Source of the DNA: Photobacterium sp. SKA34
GTDB lineage: Bacteria; Pseudomonadota; Gammaproteobacteria; Enterobacterales; Vibrionaceae
Assembly: GCF_000153325.1 (NCBI RefSeq)
Contig: NZ_CH724141.1
Location: forward strand, 507,185-571,184
Length of the DNA stretch: 64,000 nucleotides
Direction of reading: 5' to 3'
Positions 36,599-48,785 of this stretch are shown here, one piece after another. The position numbers and the translations under genes were made by a program. Every line of letters starts with the position of its first letter. Position 1 is the stretch's first letter. Below the pieces are notes generated by a model, which worked only from the letters and a program-made list of their open reading frames with translations, had not been told where the DNA came from and searched no databases.

Positions 36599-38374
36599 TT
36601 ATTTTAGTGGTAATGTTTCTTTCACATATTCTCCAGGCGCTGTATAAAGTGCTTTATAGTTATCACTTCCAATTTCGCGCGCTGGTACTTTTTCTTTCTT
36701 ATTAAAATCCCCTAACCAAGTATCCCAATGCGTCCACCAAGAACCATCTTGACGTTTAGCATTATCTAACCATGATTCTGGGTTTTCATCTTGTTTATCA
36801 CTTAGCCAAAAACCATATTTATTCTTTTTAGGATGATTTACTATCCCTGCGATATGGCCAGACTCTCCTAGTACAAATGTCGACTTCCCACCTAATTGCT
36901 TAGCGCCTCGATATGTACCTTGCCATAAAGCGATATGATCTTCTTGAGTAGAAATAAAGTATGTTGGTACTTTGATTTTAGATAAATCAATAAAAACACC
37001 ACCAACTTTTATTCCTTTATTATCGACTAACTTATTATTTAAATAGAACTCTCGTAAAATAGTACTATGGCATGCAGCTGTAACATTCGTACTATCACCG
37101 TTCCAATAAAGTAAATCGAAGTCTATTGGGCTATTACCTTTTAGATAATTATTAACATAATAATTCCAGTAAAGGCTATTTTCACGCAATAAACTAAACG
37201 TCACGCTCAAAGAGCGACCGTCCATATAACCATTTACATCGTTCTGTGCTTCAATTGCAGATACTAATGGATCATTAATATAAGCACCAATTTCACCAGG
37301 TTGTGAGAAATCGAGAAGTGTTGTAAAGAATGTCGCTGATTTAATACGATTGCGCATACGCTTAGCTGCATAATAAGCAAGTGTAGTAGCTAATAATGTA
37401 CCACCAATACAGTAACCTGCTGCATTGATTTGTTTTTCGCCAGTAATGTCTTCAATGGCATCAACGGCAGGGATAACACCGTCTAGTACATAGTTTTCAA
37501 AATCCACATCTCTTTGTGGTGTACCTGGATTTCTCCAAGACATCATAAAGACTGTGTGACCTTGTTCTACGAGCCAACGAACCATTGAATTATTTTCTCG
37601 TAAATCAAGGATATAATATTTATTGATAAACGGAGGAACAATTAGCAACGGTGTACTGTTAACATTTTCAGTTAGTGGCTTATATTGAATAAGTTCAAAT
37701 AACTCATTCTTAAAAACAACTTCACCATCGGTATTTGCAATGTTGACACCCAGTTGGAATGCGTCACTATTAGTCATGCGAATTTTGAGAACATCCGCAC
37801 TGCTCTGCATGTCTTCTTGCAATAACTCCATCCCTTTGATTAAGTTTTCACCATTAGTTTCAACGGTCAACTTAGCCAGTTCTGGGTTTGTAGTAACAAA
37901 GTTTGTTGGCGACATCGCATTGATTGCTTGGCGTGAAAAAAAGCCTAAACGCTCTTTTGCCTTATCATCAACACCTTCAATGGAATCAATCGCTTCACGC
38001 ATTGAGTCGCTAAAAAGCAAATAAGATTGCTTAATATAATTGTAAAACGCTTCATTTTCCCATGCAGGATCGCTAAAACGTTTATCATCTTTTGCTGGCT
38101 TAATTAGAGATTGTCCACCATCAGTTGATGGCATAGCAATATTCTGCCATATCTTAACTTGTTTTTCCCACCAATCCATTTGGACTTGAGCAAGCGCTGC
38201 TGGCTGTGATGCTGCTTTTTCAAAAAACTCTGCAGTATCTTCCAAATTAATATCATTCAGCGCTTTATTCAATGGGGTGTTCATGGCTGCCTTGCCGGAG
38301 TCTAACTCCTTCCACCATAGCTGGTTCATATCTTGGAGCTTGGCAAAGTAGTCCGAAAAGAAGTGATTGTTCAT
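36599..38374 (-). CDS. phaC: class I polyhydroxyalkanoate synthase
   Basis: Polymerises (R)-3-hydroxybutyryl-CoA to PHB on the granule surface. At 591 residues it has the class I length. The lipase-like box GYCIGG carries catalytic Cys322. The acid in STQEDHIALW and the base in LGESGHIAGIVNHP are in place. PWENEAFYNYIKQSYLL in the N-terminal domain is typical. Last gene of phaB-phaA-phasin-phaC. A hairpin between the phasin gene and this one probably lowers its dose relative to phasin. Confidence 0.96.
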   Translation of the reverse strand: MNNHFFSDYFAKLQDMNQLWWKELDSGKAAMNTPLNKALNDINLEDTAEFFEKAASQPAALAQVQMDWWEKQVKIWQNIAMPSTDGGQSLIKPAKDDKRFSDPAWENEAFYNYIKQSYLLFSDSMREAIDSIEGVDDKAKERLGFFSRQAINAMSPTNFVTTNPELAKLTVETNGENLIKGMELLQEDMQSSADVLKIRMTNSDAFQLGVNIANTDGEVVFKNELFELIQYKPLTENVNSTPLLIVPPFINKYYILDLRENNSMVRWLVEQGHTVFMMSWRNPGTPQRDVDFENYVLDGVIPAVDAIEDITGEKQINAAGYCIGGTLLATTLAYYAAKRMRNRIKSATFFTTLLDFSQPGEIGAYINDPLVSAIEAQNDVNGYMDGRSLSVTFSLLRENSLYWNYYVNNYLKGNSPIDFDLLYWNGDSTNVTAACHSTILREFYLNNKLVDNKGIKVGGVFIDLSKIKVPTYFISTQEDHIALWQGTYRGAKQLGGKSTFVLGESGHIAGIVNHPKKNKYGFWLSDKQDENPESWLDNAKRQDGSWWTHWDTWLGDFNKKEKVPAREIGSDNYKALYTAPGEYVKETLPLK

Positions 38375-38450
38375 AACAAAAACCCTGTACTTGGACTAAT
38401 TCAATTACGCTTGGGAACATTTAACTCAGCATAATTGAGAAAAGCTGTAA

Positions 38451-38484
38451 CAAAAAAGTCGCCCTCATATAAATGAGAGCGACT
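38451..38484 (-). terminator. hairpin between phasin gene and phaC
   Basis: AGTCGC-C-CTCAT (38457-38468) pairs with ATGAG-A-GCGACT (38473-38484). On the minus strand a T6 run follows. It looks like a partial terminator inside the operon. Confidence 0.75.
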
Positions 38485-38495
38485 AGAAATAAACC

Positions 38496-38846
38496 TTAAG
38501 CTACTGGCGTTGCTTTTTTAACATTGTCAGCAACAAGCTCTTCTACTTCTGTTTTGAATGATTGAGCAACAGAGTTGAACTTGTTGCTATCATCAATAAG
38601 CTGCTTAGAAAGCTTAGTCAACGTTTCAAGTTGTTGGCTATTGAACGCAGTTAGAGATTGGATATCTTTTACTTCGCTAACAGCTTTAAGCTGAGACAGA
38701 CCTAAATCACTGTATGCACGAACTGCTGCAAGTTGTAGTTCAGTTAGCTCTTCAACATTCTTAGTGAATAGTTTGTTGAACTTAACGTATGGTGCTAGTG
38801 ATTTTTCAGTTTGCTCAGAGAACGACTTAAACATTTCCGTATACAT
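38496..38846 (-). CDS. phaP: phasin (PHB granule protein)
   Basis: A 116-residue helical phasin. The sequence is amphipathic (MFKSFSEQTEKSLAPYVKFNKLFTKNVEEL, then TELQLAAVRAYSDLGLSQLKAV), matching the short phasin family that coats PHB granules. I start at the ATG at 38846 with AGGAAAG eight bases before it; the longer frame adds 12 residues without support. It stands between phaA and phaC, the usual Vibrionaceae order, and is followed by a terminator-like hairpin, fitting its need in large amounts. Confidence 0.92.
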   Translation of the reverse strand: MYTEMFKSFSEQTEKSLAPYVKFNKLFTKNVEELTELQLAAVRAYSDLGLSQLKAVSEVKDIQSLTAFNSQQLETLTKLSKQLIDDSNKFNSVAQSFKTEVEELVADNVKKATPVA

Positions 38847-38914
38847 AGATCTTTCCTCATTAATAGTAATGAAGTACTGCATGTATTTTTATACAGTACC
38901 TATATTTGTAAAAA

Positions 38915-40120
38915 TTAAACGCGTTTTAGAATAACGGCTGTACCCATACCACCACCGACACATAAGGTCGCAATACCGTACTGATCTTCTCGGCGGCGCA
39001 TTTCATGTAATAAACTCACTAAAATACGATTACCTGATGCACCTAGTGGGTGACCTAGAGCGATGGCTCCGCCATTGACGTTTGCACGTTCAACGAGATC
39101 TTCAACTTTTGAATTCGTTTCTTTTGCTACTTCATAAAGCACACCTAGAGCTTGGCCAGCAAAGGCCTCGTTAAACTCTAAGCGCTCAATTTTATCAATT
39201 GATAATTGCGCTTTATCTAGTGCTTTAAGTACTGCTGGTACAGGCCCTAAGCCCATAATTTCAGGAGCAATACCTGCTTGCGCATAACTTTCAATTTCAG
39301 CAAGTGGCGTAAGGTTGTATTTATTTACTGCCGCTTCTGAAACAACAATAATTGCACTACCGCCATCATTAATACCTGATGCGTTACCAGCAGTAACAGA
39401 GCCATCACGTTTAAATGCAGGGCGGAGTTTTGCTAGACCTTCGATTGAAGCATCTTGTTTCGGGTACTCATCTGTATCAACAACAACGGTTGCACGACGA
39501 CCTACCACTTCTACAGGTGTAATTTCATCAACAAACTTACCTTGCTCAATAGCAGCAACGGCTTTTTGTTGGCTCGCTAGTGCGAAATTATCTTGCTGTT
39601 CACGTGTTAAGCCAACTTTCTCAACAACATTCTCAGCAGTTACACCCATGTGGTAATTATTAAAGACATCCGTTAAACCGTCAGCAATTAATAAATCGCT
39701 TAGTTCAAGGTTACCCATTTTTTGCCCATCACGAATTTTCGATGATGCACAAAAAGGAATTTGAGACATGTTTTCTGCGCCAGCAGCAACCACAATGTCA
39801 GCATCACCAGCTTTGATGTGCGCGGCAGCATCCATTACCGCTTTCATACCACTACCACACACCATATTTAATGTGTATGCAGGTACTTCATTAGGAATGC
39901 CCGCTTTTAAAGATGCTTGTCGGCCCGGTCCCATACCTTGACCTGCGCCAATGACATTACCGAAAATTACTTCATCAATAGCTTCTACTGGCACTGATGT
40001 TTCCGCTAACGCGCCTTTGATTGCGGCAGCGCCAAGCTCTGCTGCTGTTACTGATTTTAGTGCACCGTTAAAACTACCGATTGGTGTACGTTTTGCAGCA
40101 ACAATAAATACCCTAGCCAT
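38915..40120 (-). CDS. phaA: acetyl-CoA acetyltransferase
   Basis: Condenses two acetyl-CoA to acetoacetyl-CoA, the first step of PHB synthesis. Catalytic Cys88 in NMVCGSGMKAV, the His in GHPLGASGNRI, and the second Cys in TLCVGGGMGTAVIL are all in place. At 401 residues it is slightly longer than average thiolases (about 393). Second gene of the pha operon, 47 bp after phaB. Confidence 0.96.
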   Translation of the reverse strand: MARVFIVAAKRTPIGSFNGALKSVTAAELGAAAIKGALAETSVPVEAIDEVIFGNVIGAGQGMGPGRQASLKAGIPNEVPAYTLNMVCGSGMKAVMDAAAHIKAGDADIVVAAGAENMSQIPFCASSKIRDGQKMGNLELSDLLIADGLTDVFNNYHMGVTAENVVEKVGLTREQQDNFALASQQKAVAAIEQGKFVDEITPVEVVGRRATVVVDTDEYPKQDASIEGLAKLRPAFKRDGSVTAGNASGINDGGSAIIVVSEAAVNKYNLTPLAEIESYAQAGIAPEIMGLGPVPAVLKALDKAQLSIDKIERLEFNEAFAGQALGVLYEVAKETNSKVEDLVERANVNGGAIALGHPLGASGNRILVSLLHEMRRREDQYGIATLCVGGGMGTAVILKRV

Positions 40121-40167
40121 ATTAGTTTGCGTCCTTACTTAAAAATTCAAAAATCAGTCAATCATGC

Positions 40168-40908
40168 TTATTGCATGTATAAGCCGCCATTTACTGATAA
40201 TGTCTCACCAGTAATATAGGCTGCGGCATCACTTGCTAAAAATGTCACTGCTGCTGCTACTTCTTGTGGTAGCGCTAAGCGGCGCATTGGAATTTCAGCT
40301 TTAATTGAATCAAGTACTTCAGGTTTAATCGCTTCAACCATTGGTGTGCCTGTATAACCAGGAGCAACAGCATTTACAGTTACGCCTGCACGAGCACCTT
40401 CCGCTGCTAGCGCTTTTGTAAAACCAATCATGCCAGCTTTAGCCGCAGAATAGTTAGCTTGACCAAACTGCCCCTTCAAGCCATTAACTGAAGAAATATT
40501 AATAATGCGCGCATTACCTTTCTTACACATTGAATCAAATAAAGGCTGAGTAACATTAAACAGACTATTTAAATTTGTGTTGATTACTGCATTCCATTGA
40601 TCGGCAGTCATACGCTTGAATGTGGTATCTTTAGTGATACCAGCGTTATTGACCAATACATCAATTTGACCTTCTTCCTGAAGCAATGTTGCTAACGCTT
40701 CTTGGCAGTAATCCGTATCAGTTACGTCGAGTGGAAATAATCGAACAGACTCAGATGAATAATTATTTGCATCGAACCACTCTTGAGCCGCTTTTTCACC
40801 TGATGGGTAATATGTAGCAACTACTCGAAAACCTGCATCGACTAATGCTTGAGTGATCGATGAACCAATACCACCTTTAGCACCTGTAACTAATGCGACT
40901 TTACTCAT
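40168..40908 (-). CDS. phaB: acetoacetyl-CoA reductase
   Basis: A 246-residue short-chain dehydrogenase that reduces acetoacetyl-CoA to (R)-3-hydroxybutyryl-CoA with NADPH. The cofactor motif TGAKGGIGS, NNAG, the Ser in NISSVNG and YSAAKAG (Tyr-x-x-x-Lys) are all present. The C-terminus GETLSVNGGLYMQ matches PhaB/FabG. First gene of the pha operon; AAGGAG lies a few bases before the ATG. Confidence 0.95.
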   Translation of the reverse strand: MSKVALVTGAKGGIGSSITQALVDAGFRVVATYYPSGEKAAQEWFDANNYSSESVRLFPLDVTDTDYCQEALATLLQEEGQIDVLVNNAGITKDTTFKRMTADQWNAVINTNLNSLFNVTQPLFDSMCKKGNARIINISSVNGLKGQFGQANYSAAKAGMIGFTKALAAEGARAGVTVNAVAPGYTGTPMVEAIKPEVLDSIKAEIPMRRLALPQEVAAAVTFLASDAAAYITGETLSVNGGLYMQ

Positions 40909-41588
40909 TTAAGGCTCCTTCCTTTTTATCTAATTATTAATACACTTGATAAACTCAAGGTTTGTTTCATGGATTTAGCCGATGAGCTATATCTAATCAC
41001 TTATACAACATGACTCACATATTAAGCGCTATATAATACAGTCACATTACAAACCCGTTGCATATTCAATATAACAACACAGATGCATATTGATATCAAG
41101 AAGGTAATTAACAATTTTAAAGCTATTTGATATTAGTATTAACAAACCACTCAATATGATTAAAATGGATATTTTAAATTTAACAATTACTTTATTGATT
41201 TATATCAACGCATTTTTGAATTTATTCTCTATTTTTTCAAATAAACATATAGTTATTAATTATTCTTAACCATACGATAAAGCCAATGTTGCACATTTGT
41301 TAATTTATTGTAATCAAGCTTGTGCTCCGTTTTTTTTAATAGCACTGAAAAATTAATTTTTGCCCTCCTCTATCTCAACCTTTGTTTTCAGTTATTCAAA
41401 AGATAAGGCGACATAAGTGACTTGATAACTTTCTTGCTGCCCTGATATATATAAAACGCCATCAAACATATCTAATGAATGGTTAACCGCTATTTTGATA
41501 ACCTAAAAAAACGTGAACTAAAGCCACATTAGATAGTCTCAGCTTCTTTGCTTAATGCATTAAGTAAGCTCTAAAGGAAAATGAATTT
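40909..41588. other. divergent regulatory region, pha operon / Bat operon
   Basis: About 680 bp of AT-rich DNA without a gene, between the start of phaB (minus) and the MoxR gene (plus). It must hold both promoters. A perfect FNR-type box lies inside (41195-41208). A 12-bp palindrome CTTGATATCAAG near 41090 is also present. Confidence 0.6.
41195..41208. promoter_or_regulatory. FNR/Anr-type box
   Basis: TTGATTTATATCAA is an exact match to TTGAT-N4-ATCAA. It lies 287 bp before phaB and 381 bp before the MoxR gene. This suggests oxygen-dependent control of one of them, although the distance is long. Confidence 0.6.
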
Positions 41589-42545
41589 ATGTTAGCGAGT
41601 ACTTTTCAACGATTAAATCACTACTTACAAAGCCAAGTCATAGGTCAACCCGATTTAGTCAAACAGTTATTAATTGCTTTACTAGCTGATGGGCACATCC
41701 TTGTAGAGGGGCCTCCAGGACTTGCAAAAACACGCGCTGTTAAAGTGCTTTCTGATTGTATTGAAGGTGAATTTCACCGAATTCAATTTACGCCAGATCT
41801 ATTACCTGCTGATTTAACAGGTACTGATATTTTTCGTCCTGAGACAGCTGAATTTATTTTTCAACCAGGTCCTATTTTCAACTCATTAATTCTTGCAGAT
41901 GAGATCAACCGTGCGCCAGCAAAAGTACAAGCTGCAATGCTTGAAGCAATGGCTGAAAAACAGATCACCGCAGGTCGTAAAACATACTCATTACCTGAGT
42001 TATTCCTAGTAATGGCAACGCAAAACCCAATTGAGCAAGAAGGCACTTATCCACTACCTGAAGCACAATTAGACCGTTTTTTACTACAGCTTAATGTTGA
42101 TTATCCAAGTGCTGAAAGTGAATTAGAGATCTTACGCCTTAACCGTGGTGAAGCATTAGGTATTGAAAAAGCAGAGCCTATTCATATTAGCCAACATGAT
42201 ATTTTTGCTGCGCGAAAAGAAGTGCTTAATATTCATATGGCAGAAGATGTAGAGCATTACATTATTCGTCTCGTCATGGCGACACGCCAATCTGAAAAGT
42301 TCAGCTCTCAGCTTAAAGATTGGCTTCAAATGGGTGTTAGCCCACGTGCAACATTAGCCCTTGATCGTTGTGCTCGGGCTCATGCATGGCTTAGTGGTCG
42401 TGATTTTGTTACACCAGAAGATATCCAAATAATGGCATACCCAGTTTTACGTCATCGCTTATTACTTAGCTATGAAGCACAAGCTGAAGGTATTGCCGCA
42501 GATCGCGTAGTTGAAGAATTGATTTCACAGGTCGCTAGTATATGA
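41589..42545 (+). CDS. MoxR family AAA+ ATPase
   Basis: A 318-residue AAA+ ATPase. Walker A is EGPPGLAKT (about residue 40), Walker B LILADEINRAPAKVQAAMLEAMAEKQI, sensor 1 VMATQNPIEQEGTYPLPEAQLDRF, and a winged C-terminal helical bundle follows. MoxR proteins act as chaperones for metal-cofactor insertion or complex assembly together with VWA-domain partners. First gene of a six-gene operon with overlaps of a few bases. Start ATG at 41589 has AAAGGAAA upstream. Confidence 0.95.
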   Translation: MLASTFQRLNHYLQSQVIGQPDLVKQLLIALLADGHILVEGPPGLAKTRAVKVLSDCIEGEFHRIQFTPDLLPADLTGTDIFRPETAEFIFQPGPIFNSLILADEINRAPAKVQAAMLEAMAEKQITAGRKTYSLPELFLVMATQNPIEQEGTYPLPEAQLDRFLLQLNVDYPSAESELEILRLNRGEALGIEKAEPIHISQHDIFAARKEVLNIHMAEDVEHYIIRLVMATRQSEKFSSQLKDWLQMGVSPRATLALDRCARAHAWLSGRDFVTPEDIQIMAYPVLRHRLLLSYEAQAEGIAADRVVEELISQVASI

Positions 42546-43486
42546 GCAAATCACACTTAACCGTAGCGCTGCCACCCCATAGCGATGGGGTTAATGTGTG
42601 TTTGGCTGAGCTACTGCAATATAAGAATCAGGCTATGCGTTGGTTGCCACCTGCTCACAGTATCTGGTCACAATTAAATGGCCTACATCAGAGTCGCCAC
42701 AAAGGACGTGGGATGAACTTCTCAGAAGTACGTCCCTACCAAGCTGGTGATGATATTAGAGCTATTGATTGGCGTGTAACCGCACGTACTGGCAAAACAC
42801 ATACCAAACTATTTACGGAAGAACGCGAGCAACCCGTTATGTTGTTAATTGATTTAAGCCGAAGCATGCAATTCGGCTCGCAATTGATGCTGAAATCTGT
42901 TCAAGCGGCTCACTTTGCTAGTTTATTAAGCTGGCTTGCTATAAGTGAACAAGATCGTATAGGGGCAGTAATTTATAACGGTTTGAATGTTAATGAATGT
43001 AAACCAACGGCACGCCAGCAAGGTCCACTTCATATCATCAATAAGCTTATTGAATCACAGCAGTTGGCATTAAGTGCATTAGAACGGCCTCAACAATTTA
43101 ACTTTTCTGATGCATTAAAACGGTTACACCACCTTTGCTCTAAAGGCAGTGAAATCATTATCATCAGTGATTTTAACCAATTATCACTCAATGATAAGCG
43201 ACGTTTAACACAACTACGTCAACATAATCGAATTCAGTTTGTCCAAATCCATGATCCATTAGAGCAAGGACAAACACAATTTAGAGGCTATGAACACGTT
43301 GCAGATAAACAGCAATCGGCATGGCTTAATTTTTCATCAAAGAAAACACGTGATTCATTAAGCCAGCAGTATCTAACGCATCAAAACTTTGTCGCTGATA
43401 TCGCGAAATCATTGGCGATACCTCTACATTATTTATCTGCAGCGGAACCTTTGTTGCAGCAATTAACAACGCGTCAAAGGAGTTAA
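42542..43486 (+). CDS. DUF58 domain protein
   Basis: A 314-residue cytoplasmic protein with the DUF58 signature RGMNFSEVRPYQAGDDIRAIDWRVTARTG and a VWA-like MIDAS beginning DLSRSM (about residue 110). It overlaps the MoxR stop by 4 bp, the universal arrangement for this pair. Likely an adaptor between the ATPase and membrane VWA proteins of the operon. Confidence 0.94.
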   Translation: MSKSHLTVALPPHSDGVNVCLAELLQYKNQAMRWLPPAHSIWSQLNGLHQSRHKGRGMNFSEVRPYQAGDDIRAIDWRVTARTGKTHTKLFTEEREQPVMLLIDLSRSMQFGSQLMLKSVQAAHFASLLSWLAISEQDRIGAVIYNGLNVNECKPTARQQGPLHIINKLIESQQLALSALERPQQFNFSDALKRLHHLCSKGSEIIIISDFNQLSLNDKRRLTQLRQHNRIQFVQIHDPLEQGQTQFRGYEHVADKQQSAWLNFSSKKTRDSLSQQYLTHQNFVADIAKSLAIPLHYLSAAEPLLQQLTTRQRS

Positions 43487-43489
43487 GTA

Positions 43490-43999
43490 ATGGCAACACC
43501 AAGCGTTCAGCAACTCCCTTTAGCGGATATACATCTACCTCAAGCTCCTAACTTTTGGCCTTTAGCATGGGGGTGGTGGGTATTATTTGCTGTTTTGATC
43601 CTCGCTATTGCAGCAGTAGTTACCCTTATGAAGCGTCAGAAGCATGCTAATGCTGCACAAAAAGAAGCATTACAGAAAGTTTCACTAATAACAGAAGAAC
43701 AAGGGGTACCCGCTCTCAATACATTACTAAAACAAGCCGCGTTAAGTTATTACTCGCGCGCTTTAGTAGCGCCATTAACAGGTGAGGCATGGTTGGCATT
43801 TTTAGATAATCAACTACCTGCGAAATACAGTGGCTTTTCAGAACTTAATTCGGTGTGGCTATCAGGTTCATTTTCAAACACACCATTGAGTAGTGATGAT
43901 TTTCAACCATGTAAAACAATGGCAAAAACATGGCTTAAACATGCTTTGCCGCCACGAAAACTACCTAGCATAACGCAAAAGGAGTCTTCAAATGTTTGA
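43490..43999 (+). CDS. DUF4381 domain protein
   Basis: A 169-residue protein with one membrane helix (WWVLFAVLILAIAAVVTLM) after a short N-terminal LPLADIHLPQAPNFWPLAWGW, the hallmark of DUF4381. A cytoplasmic helical domain follows. It lies between the DUF58 and BatA genes, as in other gammaproteobacterial clusters. Function unknown beyond that association. Confidence 0.9.
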   Translation: MATPSVQQLPLADIHLPQAPNFWPLAWGWWVLFAVLILAIAAVVTLMKRQKHANAAQKEALQKVSLITEEQGVPALNTLLKQAALSYYSRALVAPLTGEAWLAFLDNQLPAKYSGFSELNSVWLSGSFSNTPLSSDDFQPCKTMAKTWLKHALPPRKLPSITQKESSNV

Positions 44000-44949
44000 A
44001 TTTGTATGGCTTTGGGCATGGGCATTTTTGCCTTTAGCATGGCTAGTTTACCGTTTTAGTAAACCTGTTATGCGGCCTGCGGCAATTCAATTACCCAAAT
44101 TACCTAGCGGTGTTGGTCAAAAACAGCCTCGTTCTATCATTCGTAAAGTATTAATGGCTTTACTGTGGACTTGTCTTGTCTGTGCTGCTGCAAGACCGGT
44201 TTGGTACGGTAACCCAATCGAAATAAAACCAGAACACCGCGACATGTTATTAGCTGTCGATTTATCGGGCTCAATGTCAATTCCAGATATGGTGACTAAA
44301 AATGGGCAGAGTGTAGATCGCTTAACCGCAGTAAAACATGTGTTATCGGATTTTATTGAGAAACGAAAAGGTGATCGCTTAGGTTTAGTCCTTTTCGCTG
44401 ATCACGCTTACTTACAAACACCTCTTACATTTGACCGTAAGACGGTTGAAAAGCAATTAGATCGTACTGTTTTAGGCTTAATTGGGCAAAGTACCGCAAT
44501 TGGTGAGGGCCTGGGTATTGCGACAAAAACCTTTATTAACAGTAAAGCGCCACAACGTGTAATTATTTTATTAAGTGATGGTGCAAATACCTCTGGTGTA
44601 ATCGATCCACTTGAAGCCGCTAAATTAGCCAAAGAAAGCGGTGTGAAAATCTATACCGTTGGTGTTGGTGCTGATCAAATGGTGCAACAAGGTTTCTTCG
44701 GTGATCGCATCGTCAATCCATCACAAGATCTTGATGAAAAGACTTTAACTGACATCGCCAAGATGACGGGCGGTGAATATTTCCGAGCACGTAATCCACA
44801 ACAGCTTGAGAAAATTTACGACATCATCAATAAACTTCAACCTGTCAATAACGCCCAGCAAACATGGCGTCCACGTGATGAGTTGTTCCGATATCCTTTA
44901 GCCATAGCATTACTACTTTCTGTCGTCATTGCTGTTATGAGGAGACGTC

Positions 44950-44957
<8 letters not shown>
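43992..44957 (+). CDS. BatA-like VWA domain membrane protein
   Basis: A 321-residue protein with two N-terminal membrane helices, a VWA domain with MIDAS DLSGSMS (about residue 92) and the matching threonine and aspartate further on (LLSDGANTSG), and a final membrane helix (FRYPLAIALLLSVVIAVM). The VWA domain faces the periplasm in known homologues. Overlaps the previous gene by 8 bp and the next by 8 bp. Bat proteins have been tied to aerotolerance and stress survival. Confidence 0.92.
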
Positions 44958-47001
<2,044 letters not shown>

Positions 47002-47008
47002 TAGGACA

Positions 47009-48715
47009 ATGAATAGATTTATGAATAAATTATTTTTTGGCAAAAAAGTAAATACACCATTGTTGTACATTGCTTTGTTTTTCAGTGCGCTACTCTCAAC
47101 CCAAGCGATGGCGGCACAAGCGGAAGCAACAGTGTCTAAAAATATTGTTGGTGTTAATGAGGTTTTCCAATTAACGGTTGCTGTCGATGATAGTGTAAAT
47201 ACCAATTCACTTGATCTTGCGCCATTAAGTCCTGACTTTGCTTATGGCCGCCCTAGCGTAAGTAGCGGTACTTCGATGATTAATGGGGTTATTTCACGTA
47301 ATACTAGCTGGACAGTAGCGCTAGCTGCAAACAAGGTTGGCACTCTTACGATCCCTGCGTTTCAAATTGGTAGCTCAAAAACCGACCCAATTACGATTAC
47401 TGTTTTAAAAAGCAGTAAACAAACACAAGCAGCCAACGCGAACCAATCATCTATTTCCATTGAAGGCATTAACGATAAATCAAGCATCTATGTTGGTGAA
47501 TCAATTAATTATCGAGTGCGTATCTTAATTGGCGAGCAAATGGATCAAGCGAGTTTAGCACCACCGTATGGTGATGGACTAACAGCAACACAAATTGGGC
47601 AAGATGCTCAGAACGAAGTTGTTCAAAATGGACGTCGCTATATTGTGATCACCCGTAATTACCAGATCACTGCAGATAAGCCAGGGAATATAACCTTACA
47701 TGGTGCGAAATTCAGTGGTAGCGTGATTAAAGGGAGTCGTGGCTTCGGTTCAACATTAACAGTGCCAGTTGATAAAACAGCAAAAAATATTGAACTTACA
47801 ATTAAAGCAAAACCAAGTAACTATAAAGGGTTATGGCTACCAACCTCTGATTTGCAACTCAATCAAGTATGGCAACCATCAGTCAACGGTAAAACTAGCG
47901 TGGATGCAAAAGTTGGCGAGCCTATTACACGTATTTTGACCTTGCGTATTAAAAATATTGCCCAAAGTAATATGCCGAATATCAGCTTAAAGTATCCAAC
48001 ATCGGTACGAAGTTATGATGAAAAACCTGAATATTCAAAAGGGAATGGATATACAACAATGACGTTAAAGCAAGTCATCATTCCTCGTGAAACAGGCACG
48101 ATTGAATTACCTGCAATTAGTATTAATTGGTGGAATACCCAGCAAGAAAAACAGCAAACAACAAAAGTTGATGGGCTAACGTTAAATGTAACGGTCGATC
48201 CAAATGCAAGCAGCACAATTACGCCACCAGCGTTAACAACACCGTCTGTTGTTACGCCTCAAAATAGTGCTAATGCTAACAACGTGCATAATAATGTAGT
48301 GCAACATGACTACTGGCAATGGGCGACAGCAGTATTTGCTTTACTTTGGTTAATAACATTAGGGCTATTAATTAAAGCACGTAAGGCGCAATCTGCATCA
48401 AATACCGAAATTGTACTTCAATCGAGAACGACGAATGTAGAGCAAGCATTAAAACAAGCAATTACAAAACGAGAAACAGTACAAATTCAGACTTACTACC
48501 AACAATGGAAACAGCAGCAGCATGAAAAACTCTCTGCTAATCCAGAGCTCGCAGAACAATTAGATAATGCAGTAGCTGAAATTATGGCATCAACTTATAG
48601 TCAAGATCGTCAGCAGTGGAATGATAAACGTATAATACAATTGCTTAATCAAGCACAGCAACTGAAAGCAACAACATCACATGCATCATCTCTCTCAGGC
48701 TTAGATCCTAAATAA
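47009..48715 (+). CDS. BatD family protein
   Basis: A 568-residue protein. A signal peptide (about 34 residues, ending STQAMAAQA) is followed by beta-rich domains with the BatD pattern (EATVSKNIVGVNEVFQLTVAVDDS, then repeated 100-residue units). A membrane helix (WQWATAVFALLWLITLGLLI, about residue 445) and a cytoplasmic helical tail complete it. Seven bp after batBC. Last gene of the operon, with a terminator after the stop. Confidence 0.93.
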   Translation: MNRFMNKLFFGKKVNTPLLYIALFFSALLSTQAMAAQAEATVSKNIVGVNEVFQLTVAVDDSVNTNSLDLAPLSPDFAYGRPSVSSGTSMINGVISRNTSWTVALAANKVGTLTIPAFQIGSSKTDPITITVLKSSKQTQAANANQSSISIEGINDKSSIYVGESINYRVRILIGEQMDQASLAPPYGDGLTATQIGQDAQNEVVQNGRRYIVITRNYQITADKPGNITLHGAKFSGSVIKGSRGFGSTLTVPVDKTAKNIELTIKAKPSNYKGLWLPTSDLQLNQVWQPSVNGKTSVDAKVGEPITRILTLRIKNIAQSNMPNISLKYPTSVRSYDEKPEYSKGNGYTTMTLKQVIIPRETGTIELPAISINWWNTQQEKQQTTKVDGLTLNVTVDPNASSTITPPALTTPSVVTPQNSANANNVHNNVVQHDYWQWATAVFALLWLITLGLLIKARKAQSASNTEIVLQSRTTNVEQALKQAITKRETVQIQTYYQQWKQQQHEKLSANPELAEQLDNAVAEIMASTYSQDRQQWNDKRIIQLLNQAQQLKATTSHASSLSGLDPK

Positions 48716-48739
48716 GTCTATTAATTAAATAGCAGCCTC

Positions 48740-48785
48740 AAAACCTCTGTTGCAGCTATAAATGCCGTAGCGGAGGTTTTATTTT
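48740..48785 (+). terminator. terminator after Bat operon
   Basis: AAAACCTC (48740-48747) pairs with GAGGTTTT (48773-48780), followed by ATTTTC. The stem is interrupted by a long loop with partial inner pairing. Confidence 0.65.

Noticed and set aside
41090..41101. CTTGATATCAAG as a second FNR site
   Set aside because: The half-sites touch without the four-base spacer that FNR needs.
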